A stretch of 41,856 nucleotides of DNA, taken from Flavobacteriales bacterium (GTDB lineage Bacteria; Bacteroidota; Bacteroidia; CAIKAF01). Below, piece by piece: positions 33,998-41,762 of the stretch (position 1 is its first letter; each line of letters opens with the position of its first letter). The notes under the pieces are model-generated. The model had not been told where the DNA came from. It ran no database searches and saw nothing but the letters and a program-made list of their open reading frames with translations. Position numbers and translations under genes: made by a program. The stretch lies in NCBI GenBank assembly GCA_026418175.1, contig JAOABX010000022.1:1-41856 (forward strand), in the 5' to 3' direction.

Positions 33998-34999
33998 TTA
34001 GTTTATTTTTAATTCTTTTAGATTAGAAAAAATCTTCATAAATAATTTTTTAAAATAAAAGATTGTATGGTTAAAAACAAGCAGATGAATAAATGATAAT
34101 ATAATTTTAGTTTGAAAATGATGAGGCGCAGCCCATATCGCCAAAAAAGGAAGCCAGAATTCGTAATAATCATTTAAAAAATAATGAAACTTAAAGATAA
34201 AGTACCGAGAATTCATAAAATAAAAATACCAGCCTGAAAAAAAGAAAAAATAAACTGATAGAAAAATCAGCCAGAAAATAATGGGATATGTTGATATATT
34301 TAAAAGTATTATAGAGATAGTAGTAATTAAAATTATTTCAAACGGTATTATTATCCTATTAATAAATTTTACAGTAATATAAGGTCCAAATGTTAATGGA
34401 AATGATTTTAAATTCATCTTTTTGTCTCCTTTCCTGTCATGAAGCTGATGTAATAAAATGTTTCTCAGTCCTTTACAAAAAAATAAAATGTAGATGGGTA
34501 TAAGCCAACAGGAAAACGTATTTTCAACAAACAAAAACCAGGTAAATAAAATTGGGAGAATATGAGTATAATGTGCATCAAATAATGGTCCGAGTATCGG
34601 GTGATTTTTAAATCGTATGCCCGGTAAACAATACATGGCAAAAAAGAGCACTTCTGCAACAAAAAACAAGGTAGCTATAAATGAAGGATTGCATAAAAAC
34701 CAGGTAAATAAGGCAAGAGATAAAATCAATATAGCACCAGTAATGCGAAGCGGTAGAGATGTTGCTTCAAGAAAATTACTTTTCCCAGACTTTCTATCCA
34801 GGTCAATATCAAAACTATCATTAAGCCAGTAGCCAAAAAAGCTAACAAAAAAAAGAGATAATAAATAAAATAATAATTTTATTATATCTACATAAATTAA
34901 TTTTTCAAAAGAAAAAAAAAGATATACCAATGCAATTACTGGAGGAATTAAATGATTCTTCCATTGAACAATTCTCTTATGTAAAAGTTCAATTCTCAA
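33998..34999 (-). CDS. UbiA-family prenyltransferase
   Basis: A 333-residue integral membrane protein with about eight or nine hydrophobic segments. The first aspartate motif is N60-D-S-F-D-I-D-L-D68, followed by RKSGKSNF, which is the UbiA NDxxDxxxD site for prenyl diphosphate and Mg2+. A second acidic motif LHDRKGDKKMN lies near 188-200. UbiA enzymes prenylate aromatics, haem or, in the DPPR subfamily, put phosphoribose onto decaprenyl phosphate for cell-wall glycan. The location between asnB and two methyltransferases in a glycan operon favours a DPPR-like or lipid-anchor role over quinone synthesis, but this is inference. It lies 4 nt after the upstream methyltransferase. Confidence 0.82.
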   Translation of the reverse strand: MRIELLHKRIVQWKNHLIPPVIALVYLFFSFEKLIYVDIIKLLFYLLSLFFVSFFGYWLNDSFDIDLDRKSGKSNFLEATSLPLRITGAILILSLALFTWFLCNPSFIATLFFVAEVLFFAMYCLPGIRFKNHPILGPLFDAHYTHILPILFTWFLFVENTFSCWLIPIYILFFCKGLRNILLHQLHDRKGDKKMNLKSFPLTFGPYITVKFINRIIIPFEIILITTISIILLNISTYPIIFWLIFLSVYFFFFSGWYFYFMNSRYFIFKFHYFLNDYYEFWLPFLAIWAAPHHFQTKIILSFIHLLVFNHTIFYFKKLFMKIFSNLKELKIN

Positions 35000-35003
35000 T
35001 CAA

Positions 35004-35798
35004 TTAATTCATAAACAATGTTTCATTATTCAAATTATCAATTCCATATTTTTCGATAAAATAACGCAGGTTCTTGTGATTAATAAAAATATCAGCATTA
35101 ACCATTTCAGGCGAATCTCTTTTTTCTGATAAAATTAAATACGTTCGAGGTATAGTATGAGTATCAAACTTTTTAGAAAGAATATCAACTCTTTTAAAAT
35201 AAATTGAAAACCATCTCACCCATTGATCTAGCATTGGATAAATCATATATTTATGAGTACTTAGTTCATCTTTAAATGTCCATATTACAGCATTCAATAC
35301 TTGACTTTTTGATTCTAAAATCATTACATCAAAATTGTATTTGTAATTAATGTTAAATGCAATCTGAACATCATCAGGTATTAAAAGAATTTTACCAGAC
35401 AAGGAACACCAATTATATAGATTCAATACAAATTTTTCAATATCATTGATCGAATTCAAATAAGACCAAGGTTGTCCGGTACAAGAAATAAAATCCCATT
35501 GATTATTCCATTCCTGAGATTCTTCAGAAACGTTATGTTTTATTAAAAACAGGCAATCTTCATTACCTAATTTTGCAACTTCCAACATTTCTTCTGAAAT
35601 ATCAAATCCAGCACGTTGAATTCCTTTGAATTTCTTTAAAAAAAAACCTGTTCCACAACCAACATCCAGCCATTTTATTCCTGGTTTGAGATTTTCAGAA
35701 ATAATTGACTGTATATATTTCATTTCTGGCAACCATTTGGGATTATCAATCCACATTTTATCATACATTAATGCATATTCTTTACCGTATAGTCTCAT
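35004..35798 (-). CDS. SAM-dependent methyltransferase
   Basis: 264 residues from the ATG at 35798, chosen because it overlaps the upstream stop as ATGA; an earlier start would add 11 residues and overlap further. The class I SAM site is IKWLDVGCGTGFFLKKF (41-57), followed by the acidic AGFDISEEMLEVAKLG and, after WDFISCTGQPWSYL, motif IV. The C-terminal half (KYNFDVMILE, YMIYPMLDQWVRWFSIYF) is not family-specific. The substrate is probably a sugar or lipid intermediate of this operon, judging from context only. Confidence 0.82.
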   Translation of the reverse strand: MRLYGKEYALMYDKMWIDNPKWLPEMKYIQSIISENLKPGIKWLDVGCGTGFFLKKFKGIQRAGFDISEEMLEVAKLGNEDCLFLIKHNVSEESQEWNNQWDFISCTGQPWSYLNSINDIEKFVLNLYNWCSLSGKILLIPDDVQIAFNINYKYNFDVMILESKSQVLNAVIWTFKDELSTHKYMIYPMLDQWVRWFSIYFKRVDILSKKFDTHTIPRTYLILSEKRDSPEMVNADIFINHKNLRYFIEKYGIDNLNNETLFMN

Positions 35799-36556
35799 AT
35801 AGATTTTTTTGATGCAATTAATTCCCTCCAATGTATGGCATTAGTTTTCTGAATTAACTGATATGTTTTTAAGCCATAAGCTTTTTCAAAATCAATAACC
35901 TTTTGAAAATTAGGGATATAATTGGGTTTGTTAAAGCTAATTATATTAAATCCCAATTCATTCATTGCTTTAATCATTTCATTATGCAATACTGGGTGAT
36001 AAAAATAATTTTCCTTGATATATTTTATTAATTTATACCCTGAAGTAAATGGAATGTATTTATCAATCCAATAATTTATGTAAAAGTCTTTTGAATAAAA
36101 TATACCTTGAGTTTTAAGTATTTTTTTTACCTCAGAAAGTACTTGTTTATAATTATTAGAATGAAATAATGATTCATTAAAATAAATAGCATCGAATGAT
36201 GCTTCATTAAAATAAAATGACAACTGATGAAAATCGCCCAAAATAAATTCTACATTTAAAACATTTTCTTCATTTTTAAGTTGATTGCAAATTTTGTATT
36301 GTTCTTCTGAAATTGTAATTCCAAAAAAATTAATCTTTGGCCGCAATTTTGCCATTTCAATGAGCATTTTACCCATACCGCATCCACAATCTAATACTGA
36401 ATTTCCATCAAAAACATTGAGCTTGCTTAATATGTAAAGGGGTAAATTAAAATTCTCTGGTGGAGCGCAGCCATGTATGTAGTAACCAGTAGTTGCCAAG
36501 TAAACTCCGGTACTACTCTCATACAATTCTTTTACTTTTTTTGTATTGCTATTCAT
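35795..36556 (-). CDS. SAM-dependent methyltransferase (UbiE/GPP-methyltransferase-like)
   Basis: 253 residues. The N-terminal YESSTGVYLATTGYYIHGCA, then PPENFNLPLYILSKL, precedes the SAM motif SVLDCGCGMGKMLIEMAKL (53-71). Further conserved pieces are FFGITISEEQYKICNQLK and FDAIYFNESLFHS. This arrangement resembles methyltransferases acting on small polyketide, sterol or prenyl diphosphate substrates, so with the UbiA gene next door a prenyl or lipid acceptor is possible. It lies 9 nt after the TPR membrane protein gene and overlaps the next methyltransferase by 4 nt. Confidence 0.82.
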   Translation of the reverse strand: MNSNTKKVKELYESSTGVYLATTGYYIHGCAPPENFNLPLYILSKLNVFDGNSVLDCGCGMGKMLIEMAKLRPKINFFGITISEEQYKICNQLKNEENVLNVEFILGDFHQLSFYFNEASFDAIYFNESLFHSNNYKQVLSEVKKILKTQGIFYSKDFYINYWIDKYIPFTSGYKLIKYIKENYFYHPVLHNEMIKAMNELGFNIISFNKPNYIPNFQKVIDFEKAYGLKTYQLIQKTNAIHWRELIASKKSI

Positions 36557-36565
36557 TCATACTTT

Positions 36566-38584
36566 TTAATATACAAATCCCTTTTTCCTGGCCTCAATTT
36601 TATAAAAATTAGCTTCTTCTCTCATTCCCCATTCTTCCAATTGATGAATGATTCTTTGATAAACAACTTGTGGATTTGCGCCATAGGATAATAATTCAAG
36701 TGTTTGTTGGATAAATTTATCCTTATCTTTCTTTTCAGAATATACAACAGTTAAAGCATCTTTATATATTTTAATATCATTTGGAAAATCTTTCATTGCT
36801 TTATTAGCAATTTCAATCGCTATATCAAAATTTCCCAACTTCGATTCAATTAATATTAATAAATAAGGTATCGCTTCATAATATGGTGCAAATTCCCGAG
36901 CTCTCAATAGCGAATCTTTAGAAGCTTGATATTCCCCTAAATGATATAAATTTTGTCCAATGTTAAATAACACTGGTCCTCGGTCAGGAAAAAGTTGGTT
37001 GGTTTCTACAAAAATATCCAACGCATCCTGATAACGCTTTTGTGAGGAATAATACATTCCTAGTTCCATTCTTGAATAATACACATACTGTGGAGCAATT
37101 TCAATACTTCGTTTGTAATGATGAATCATCTCTTTTTCCAGTTTGGGTTGTAGTGATGGATTTTTCTTAATATCAGTCCACAAGATATTTGCATAGTAAT
37201 AATGTACCCTGGAACAATTTTCCAAGTTTTTCATATCGGTAAATACCAGTGTTTTATCATCTTTCCAAACACCGGTTCGATTGTATGATAAAATAGTATA
37301 AACTACTCCTATGGCCATGAATGAAAATACAAGCGACTTTTTGATTTGCAAGGTTAAAGCATTCTTACTTTTTGAATCATTACTAAACGTCCATTTTACA
37401 TTAAAAATTAATCCGACAAAACCAACAAATAGCATACTCAGCCCCAAAGATGGCATGAACATAAAGCGGTCTGCCATAGTATCAGAAAGCTTGCGAATGA
37501 TGTGTAAATAAATTGAAATTGAAAAAATAAAAAATAATGCCCCCAACCATAATTCCGGACGATTTTTACTAAAACGATAAATCAAATAAATTATTCCTCC
37601 AATTACTAATATTGCAAGCCATACCCAGGCATCCAACCAACCTCTTACCGGTATATGGTTATATCCATAATAAAATACCAGTGGATAAGGTATCACGAAC
37701 ATTTTTAAATAAAGTATCAATATAACCAAAACTGTTGGTAGTTTATTTAATAAACCATCGGTATGAAATAATGAGTTTCCGAGAATATCGTCTTCTTTTA
37801 CAATATTTCGTTCAATCATTTCATTTTTTCCTACGGATGATGACTCTGCCAGTTGAAAAATCAATACCGAAATAATAATCAATATGAGCACATGGATATT
37901 ACTTAAAATCATGCGCTTCATTTGGCTTCGCCATATACTTTTATATTCAATCAAATAAATTAACGGAAAAAGCAAAAGAGATGTAATCGCATTTTCTTTG
38001 GATAGAAATGCCATAAAGTAGGTAAGAACAACGCCAACTAAATAAATCCATTGATGGCTTCGAATAAATTTTACATATGCTGAAAGTGAAATAATAACAA
38101 ATAACATTGCTAATATTTCATCCCGGCTTTTGATGTTTGCAACAACTTCCACGTGCAATGGATGTACAGTAAAAATTAGTGCAATCAAAAACGAAAAAAC
38201 AGGATGATAATTTTTAAATAGCTGTTTTAAAAAATTAAAAATCAATATACACAAGAGAGCATAATACAATAAATTCATCAAATGATGATAATACGGATTT
38301 ACTCCCCACAATTCAATTTCTAATGCAAAGCTCACCAATGTTACGGGGCGGTATCCATACTGATCATGCCGATAAGGTGACTTAACCTTGGTAAATAATT
38401 CAGGTATGGCCTTTATCCCGTTTTTTACCCGAGGATTTTCCTGAATTACAATCTTATCATCCCAAACAAAGCCAAAATCAAGCGTTTGCCTATATTGAAT
38501 AAATACAGCCAAAAGCAATATTGCAACATATATGTAGTTCCAGGGAGTAGATTTTTTTATTACTTTCTCATCTCTATTTACCAT
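36566..38584 (-). CDS. Multi-pass membrane protein with C-terminal TPRs, TMTC/O-mannosyltransferase-like
   Basis: 672 residues. The N-terminal ~460 carry roughly ten membrane helices with GT-C features: GFVWDDKIVIQENPRV (38-53, Asp pair in the first outer loop), RHDQYGYRPVTLVSF, and HPLHVEVVANIKSRDEILAM (141-160), which resembles the TMTC signature. The last ~200 residues are tandem TPRs (for example YSRMELGMYYSSQKRYQDAL, then NIGQNLYHLGEYQASKDSLL). Animal TMTC1-4 share exactly this order and transfer mannose from dolichol-phosphate to protein. Here the donor could be the polyprenyl sugar made by the GT2 gene. It overlaps the upstream glycosyltransferase by 11 nt. Confidence 0.78.
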   Translation of the reverse strand: MVNRDEKVIKKSTPWNYIYVAILLLAVFIQYRQTLDFGFVWDDKIVIQENPRVKNGIKAIPELFTKVKSPYRHDQYGYRPVTLVSFALEIELWGVNPYYHHLMNLLYYALLCILIFNFLKQLFKNYHPVFSFLIALIFTVHPLHVEVVANIKSRDEILAMLFVIISLSAYVKFIRSHQWIYLVGVVLTYFMAFLSKENAITSLLLFPLIYLIEYKSIWRSQMKRMILSNIHVLILIIISVLIFQLAESSSVGKNEMIERNIVKEDDILGNSLFHTDGLLNKLPTVLVILILYLKMFVIPYPLVFYYGYNHIPVRGWLDAWVWLAILVIGGIIYLIYRFSKNRPELWLGALFFIFSISIYLHIIRKLSDTMADRFMFMPSLGLSMLFVGFVGLIFNVKWTFSNDSKSKNALTLQIKKSLVFSFMAIGVVYTILSYNRTGVWKDDKTLVFTDMKNLENCSRVHYYYANILWTDIKKNPSLQPKLEKEMIHHYKRSIEIAPQYVYYSRMELGMYYSSQKRYQDALDIFVETNQLFPDRGPVLFNIGQNLYHLGEYQASKDSLLRAREFAPYYEAIPYLLILIESKLGNFDIAIEIANKAMKDFPNDIKIYKDALTVVYSEKKDKDKFIQQTLELLSYGANPQVVYQRIIHQLEEWGMREEANFYKIEARKKGFVY

Positions 38585-39482
38585 CCAAAATTCGATTAAG
38601 CATAAAATTAAACATATCCTTGTATGTTTTCCATAAAATTTTCCAAGAAACTATTTCTTTTTTAGGATCATAGCCCGGAAGTTCGTTACACAACACAGAT
38701 AAGTATTTTTCCCAAAAAGGTAATAATAAGGAATCCTTTCCGGATACTATTTGCTGAATTGTATAATAATTAAAATGAATAAATATTAAAGGCCAGGTAT
38801 TATTTAACACCAATTCTCCCTTGTTATTAATTGACCGAAGGCTGGTTTCAATGTTCCAGCCGGCAACATTACATCCTCTATGTTTTATAATTTCAACATC
38901 ATCAAATAATACCGGCATCAAATCTAAATATTTTTGATCATCAAAAAGGCCTCTGGAATAAGCCTTTTTTACATTGTATAAACAACATTTACCCCACCAC
39001 CGCATTGCCTCTCTGCCTGATTTTGAAACTCCAATAAAACCAGCGTTATAAAGCCCAACACGAAAATTAGCTTCCAACCAAATTTGATTACTTGTAGGAT
39101 CAGCCGGATAAAAATGTGGTGTTAATAATACTGAACGCTGACTTAATTGTTCAAACAAAAATTCAGGAGAATTAAAAAAATAAATATCATTATCCACATA
39201 AATTACTGCATCATACCCACTATTGAGTAAATACGATAAAAAAAATGGCTTGCTGGCCCAGCGTCTTTTATCCTTGTTATATTTTTTAAGACGGTATGTT
39301 TCATTTGTAATTAATTCATCAAATGGAATTACATTATATAATCCATCCTGTTCTTTCATATAGGGCTGGTCTATATATAAAGCAAAAAAATCAGCTTGCG
39401 TAAATTCTTTAAGCGAAGAAAAGAGAGCACGGGTTTTAAACCTGTGAGATATGGTTGATATCGTACAAACAGCCGTTTTCAC
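38574..39482 (-). CDS. Putative glycosyltransferase (DxD), first gene of the minus-strand operon
   Basis: 302 residues. The N-terminal CTISTISHRFKTRALFSSLK, then YDAVIYVDNDIYFFNSPEFLF (90-110) with Asp97-Asn-Asp99 as DxD, YNAGFIGVSKSGREAMRWWG, and later GCNVAGWNIETSLRSIN and HFNYYTIQQ give a GT-A-type enzyme. This resembles glycosyltransferases of the Bacteroidota surface-polysaccharide type. No membrane helix. It heads the eight-gene minus operon; 98 nt separate it from the divergent gene starting at 39581, and a TTTG-N18-TATTTTTT-like pair is a possible promoter there. Confidence 0.72.
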   Translation of the reverse strand: MKTAVCTISTISHRFKTRALFSSLKEFTQADFFALYIDQPYMKEQDGLYNVIPFDELITNETYRLKKYNKDKRRWASKPFFLSYLLNSGYDAVIYVDNDIYFFNSPEFLFEQLSQRSVLLTPHFYPADPTSNQIWLEANFRVGLYNAGFIGVSKSGREAMRWWGKCCLYNVKKAYSRGLFDDQKYLDLMPVLFDDVEIIKHRGCNVAGWNIETSLRSINNKGELVLNNTWPLIFIHFNYYTIQQIVSGKDSLLLPFWEKYLSVLCNELPGYDPKKEIVSWKILWKTYKDMFNFMLNRILDGK

Positions 39483-39580
39483 GATCCGATTTGTGTAAAA
39501 ATAAAAAATAGAATCAATTTTTTGCTAGCAAATCATTATTTGTTTCTTTCAAAATGAATAATTTATACCTTGTATTTAGT

Positions 39581-40603
39581 ATGGGAACATTCAAACCGTA
39601 TCTTTCAATTATTGTTACAAGTCGAAATGATGCTCATCGACTTGACTTAATATCTCGTCTTCGTACCACCATTGATCAGTGGAGTAAGTTATGTAATGAA
39701 TATCGATTAGCCACAGAATACTTAATGATAGAATGGAACCCTCCACCTGAAAAGCCTCCCCTAAAATCAATTCTTCAGGGCATACCGTTAAATGAATTTT
39801 TTAAAATAAGAATCATCACAGTTTCTGAAACTATCCACCGAAAAATTGATCCTCAAAATACCATTCCCTTGCATCAAATGATTGCAAAAAATGTTGGCAT
39901 CCGAAGAGCATACGGAGAATTTTTACTCTGCACCAACCTTGATATTTTTCCAGATAGCTTATTGATTCAAGAAATTGCAAAAAAAACACTTCAGCCCGGT
40001 ATTTTTTACCGAGCTAATCGGTGTGATGTCCCCGATAATATTTATACAATCGCTAACCATGAATTGGAAAATTATTCCCGAAATCATATTATCCGACGCA
40101 TGGGCATGGATGCACGCTGGCCTGGACTTAAAGTTTATAAAAAACAATACTGCATATATCGTTATTCTTTGTTTAGGCCATCTTACCCATTATTGCTGAT
40201 TTTAAAACGAATCATTTTGGGCGAAAAAAAATTCAATATTGCAAGAATTGATAAAGAAGCCTGCGGAGATTTTACTTTAATGAGCAAACACGATTGGCTG
40301 AAAGTACAAGGTTATCATGAGTTTCCCGGATATCCATTACACATTGACTCACTGGCTTTAATAAAGGCATCATTGATAGGAATAAAACAACATATTTTCA
40401 ACAAACAATGTTGTGTGTATCACATAGACCATACAGGAAGCTGGACGGAAGAAACAGCCCATACGCTTCAAATTAAAAAACCGTATATGACTTGGAAAGA
40501 AATCGAAAAAATAATATTACGTATGAAAGAAGGATTTTTTATTTACAACGACCCGGAATGGGGGTTACTCAATGAAAAATTATCGGAGGTATGGGTCTCA
40601 TAA
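39581..40603 (+). CDS. Glycosyltransferase-like protein (GT2-type)
   Basis: Taking the ATG at 39581 gives 340 residues (nine more if the ATG at 39554 is used; only the later one gives the usual GT-A start). The N-terminus is KPYLSIIVTSRNDAHRLDLI, followed by TEYLMIEWNPPPEKPPL (45-61) and KNVGIRRAYGEFLLCTNLDI (103-122), which is the nucleotide-binding LD site. The pattern is a recurring one in Bacteroidota and proteobacterial glycan loci and seems to be an inverting GT-A enzyme, substrate unknown. It is followed 31 nt later by the sugar aminotransferase gene and is probably co-transcribed with it. Confidence 0.7.
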   Translation: MGTFKPYLSIIVTSRNDAHRLDLISRLRTTIDQWSKLCNEYRLATEYLMIEWNPPPEKPPLKSILQGIPLNEFFKIRIITVSETIHRKIDPQNTIPLHQMIAKNVGIRRAYGEFLLCTNLDIFPDSLLIQEIAKKTLQPGIFYRANRCDVPDNIYTIANHELENYSRNHIIRRMGMDARWPGLKVYKKQYCIYRYSLFRPSYPLLLILKRIILGEKKFNIARIDKEACGDFTLMSKHDWLKVQGYHEFPGYPLHIDSLALIKASLIGIKQHIFNKQCCVYHIDHTGSWTEETAHTLQIKKPYMTWKEIEKIILRMKEGFFIYNDPEWGLLNEKLSEVWVS

Positions 40604-40634
40604 ATTCCTTTGATTTTACTAAATTCACCCTACT

Positions 40635-41759
40635 ATGATTCCTTTTAATATACCCTATCAAAATCCCAACTTGCAAAAAGATATGCATGCAGCATTATCT
40701 GATCCGCGTATTTTTAGAAATCAGGGATTTTATCATCAGGAAGCCAGAAACAAACTTGCTCAAATTTTAAATGTAAATAATTCAAATTTATTTCTTACTC
40801 CTTCCTGTACACATGCTTTAGAAATTATTACTCATATTATTGATATTGAGCCAGGCGATGAAATTATTTTACCTTCATATACCTATGTATCTACTGCCAA
40901 TGCATTTTTTCTAAAAGGGGCTACCCTGGTTTTTGCTGATGTACTTGCTTATCATCCATCTTTGAATATTGCAGATGTAGAAAAAAAAATTACATCACGC
41001 ACCAAAGCCATCGTATTAGTTCATTATGGTGGAATTGGTATAGATGTTATCGAATTCAGAAAATTGGCAGATCGTTATAACATCCTATTTATCGAAGATG
41101 CAGCTCATACATTAGGAGCTACCTATAAAAATAAACCTTTAGGAACGTATGGCGATTTTGCAACCATTTCATTTCACGAAACTAAAAATCTAGGATGTGT
41201 ACAAGGAGGCGCATTATTAGTTAATAATCCAAAATACATTGAAAAAGCAAACACAGTAACTCAATGTGGAACCAACCGGCTGGATTTTATGAATAAAAAA
41301 ACAGTTCGGTATAATTGGGTATCACAAGGTACTAATGGTATTCTGGCAGAACCACTTTGCGCAATTCTTTCATCACAACTAACCCACTTGGAAGATGTTA
41401 CAAAAAAGCGTAAAAATCTTTGGCAAACTTATTTTCATGCATTTCGTGACATAGTGAATCATCAAAACTTATTTTGCATTGATTCAGAAGAATCCAATGG
41501 TCATATTTTTTATTTATTATTTAAAAATGCTGATGAAAGGATATTATTTATGAAATTCATGACTGATCATCAAATTGAAGTAACAACTCATTATCAAGCA
41601 TTGCATCATAGCCCATTTTATCTAAAACACCATTCAGATATATCCTTGATTGAAACTTCAAAATTTCACAACACATTAATTAGACTTCCCTTGTATCATG
41701 CATTGGGAGATTGTGAACAATCAAAAATTATTGAAACGGCAATTCGGTTTTTTAAATAA
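40635..41759 (+). CDS. wecE: DegT/DnrJ/EryC1/StrS aminotransferase, WecE-like sugar transaminase
   Basis: 374 residues, a PLP enzyme that aminates a dTDP-4-keto-6-deoxyhexose (WecE makes dTDP-4-amino-4,6-dideoxygalactose). It is close to WecE: MIPFNIPYQN start, LTPSCTHALEIITHI (54-68), PSYTYVSTANAFFLKGA (80-96), VHYGG, EDAAHTLGATYKN (Asp155 for the PLP nitrogen) and TISFHETKNLGCVQGG (Lys184 Schiff base). The product would be a 4-amino sugar that the GNAT (29585-30175) could acylate. No dTDP-glucose dehydratase (rmlA/rmlB) is in the window, so the keto-sugar must come from elsewhere. Confidence 0.87.
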   Translation: MIPFNIPYQNPNLQKDMHAALSDPRIFRNQGFYHQEARNKLAQILNVNNSNLFLTPSCTHALEIITHIIDIEPGDEIILPSYTYVSTANAFFLKGATLVFADVLAYHPSLNIADVEKKITSRTKAIVLVHYGGIGIDVIEFRKLADRYNILFIEDAAHTLGATYKNKPLGTYGDFATISFHETKNLGCVQGGALLVNNPKYIEKANTVTQCGTNRLDFMNKKTVRYNWVSQGTNGILAEPLCAILSSQLTHLEDVTKKRKNLWQTYFHAFRDIVNHQNLFCIDSEESNGHIFYLLFKNADERILFMKFMTDHQIEVTTHYQALHHSPFYLKHHSDISLIETSKFHNTLIRLPLYHALGDCEQSKIIETAIRFFK

Positions 41760-41762
41760 AAT

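Noticed and set aside
30148-39482. Biosynthesis cluster of polyketide type because of the ACP, KAS III and methyltransferases
   Set aside because: There is no ketosynthase chain, ketoreductase, cyclase or thioesterase; the surrounding glycosyltransferases and sugar transaminase fit a glycan locus better.
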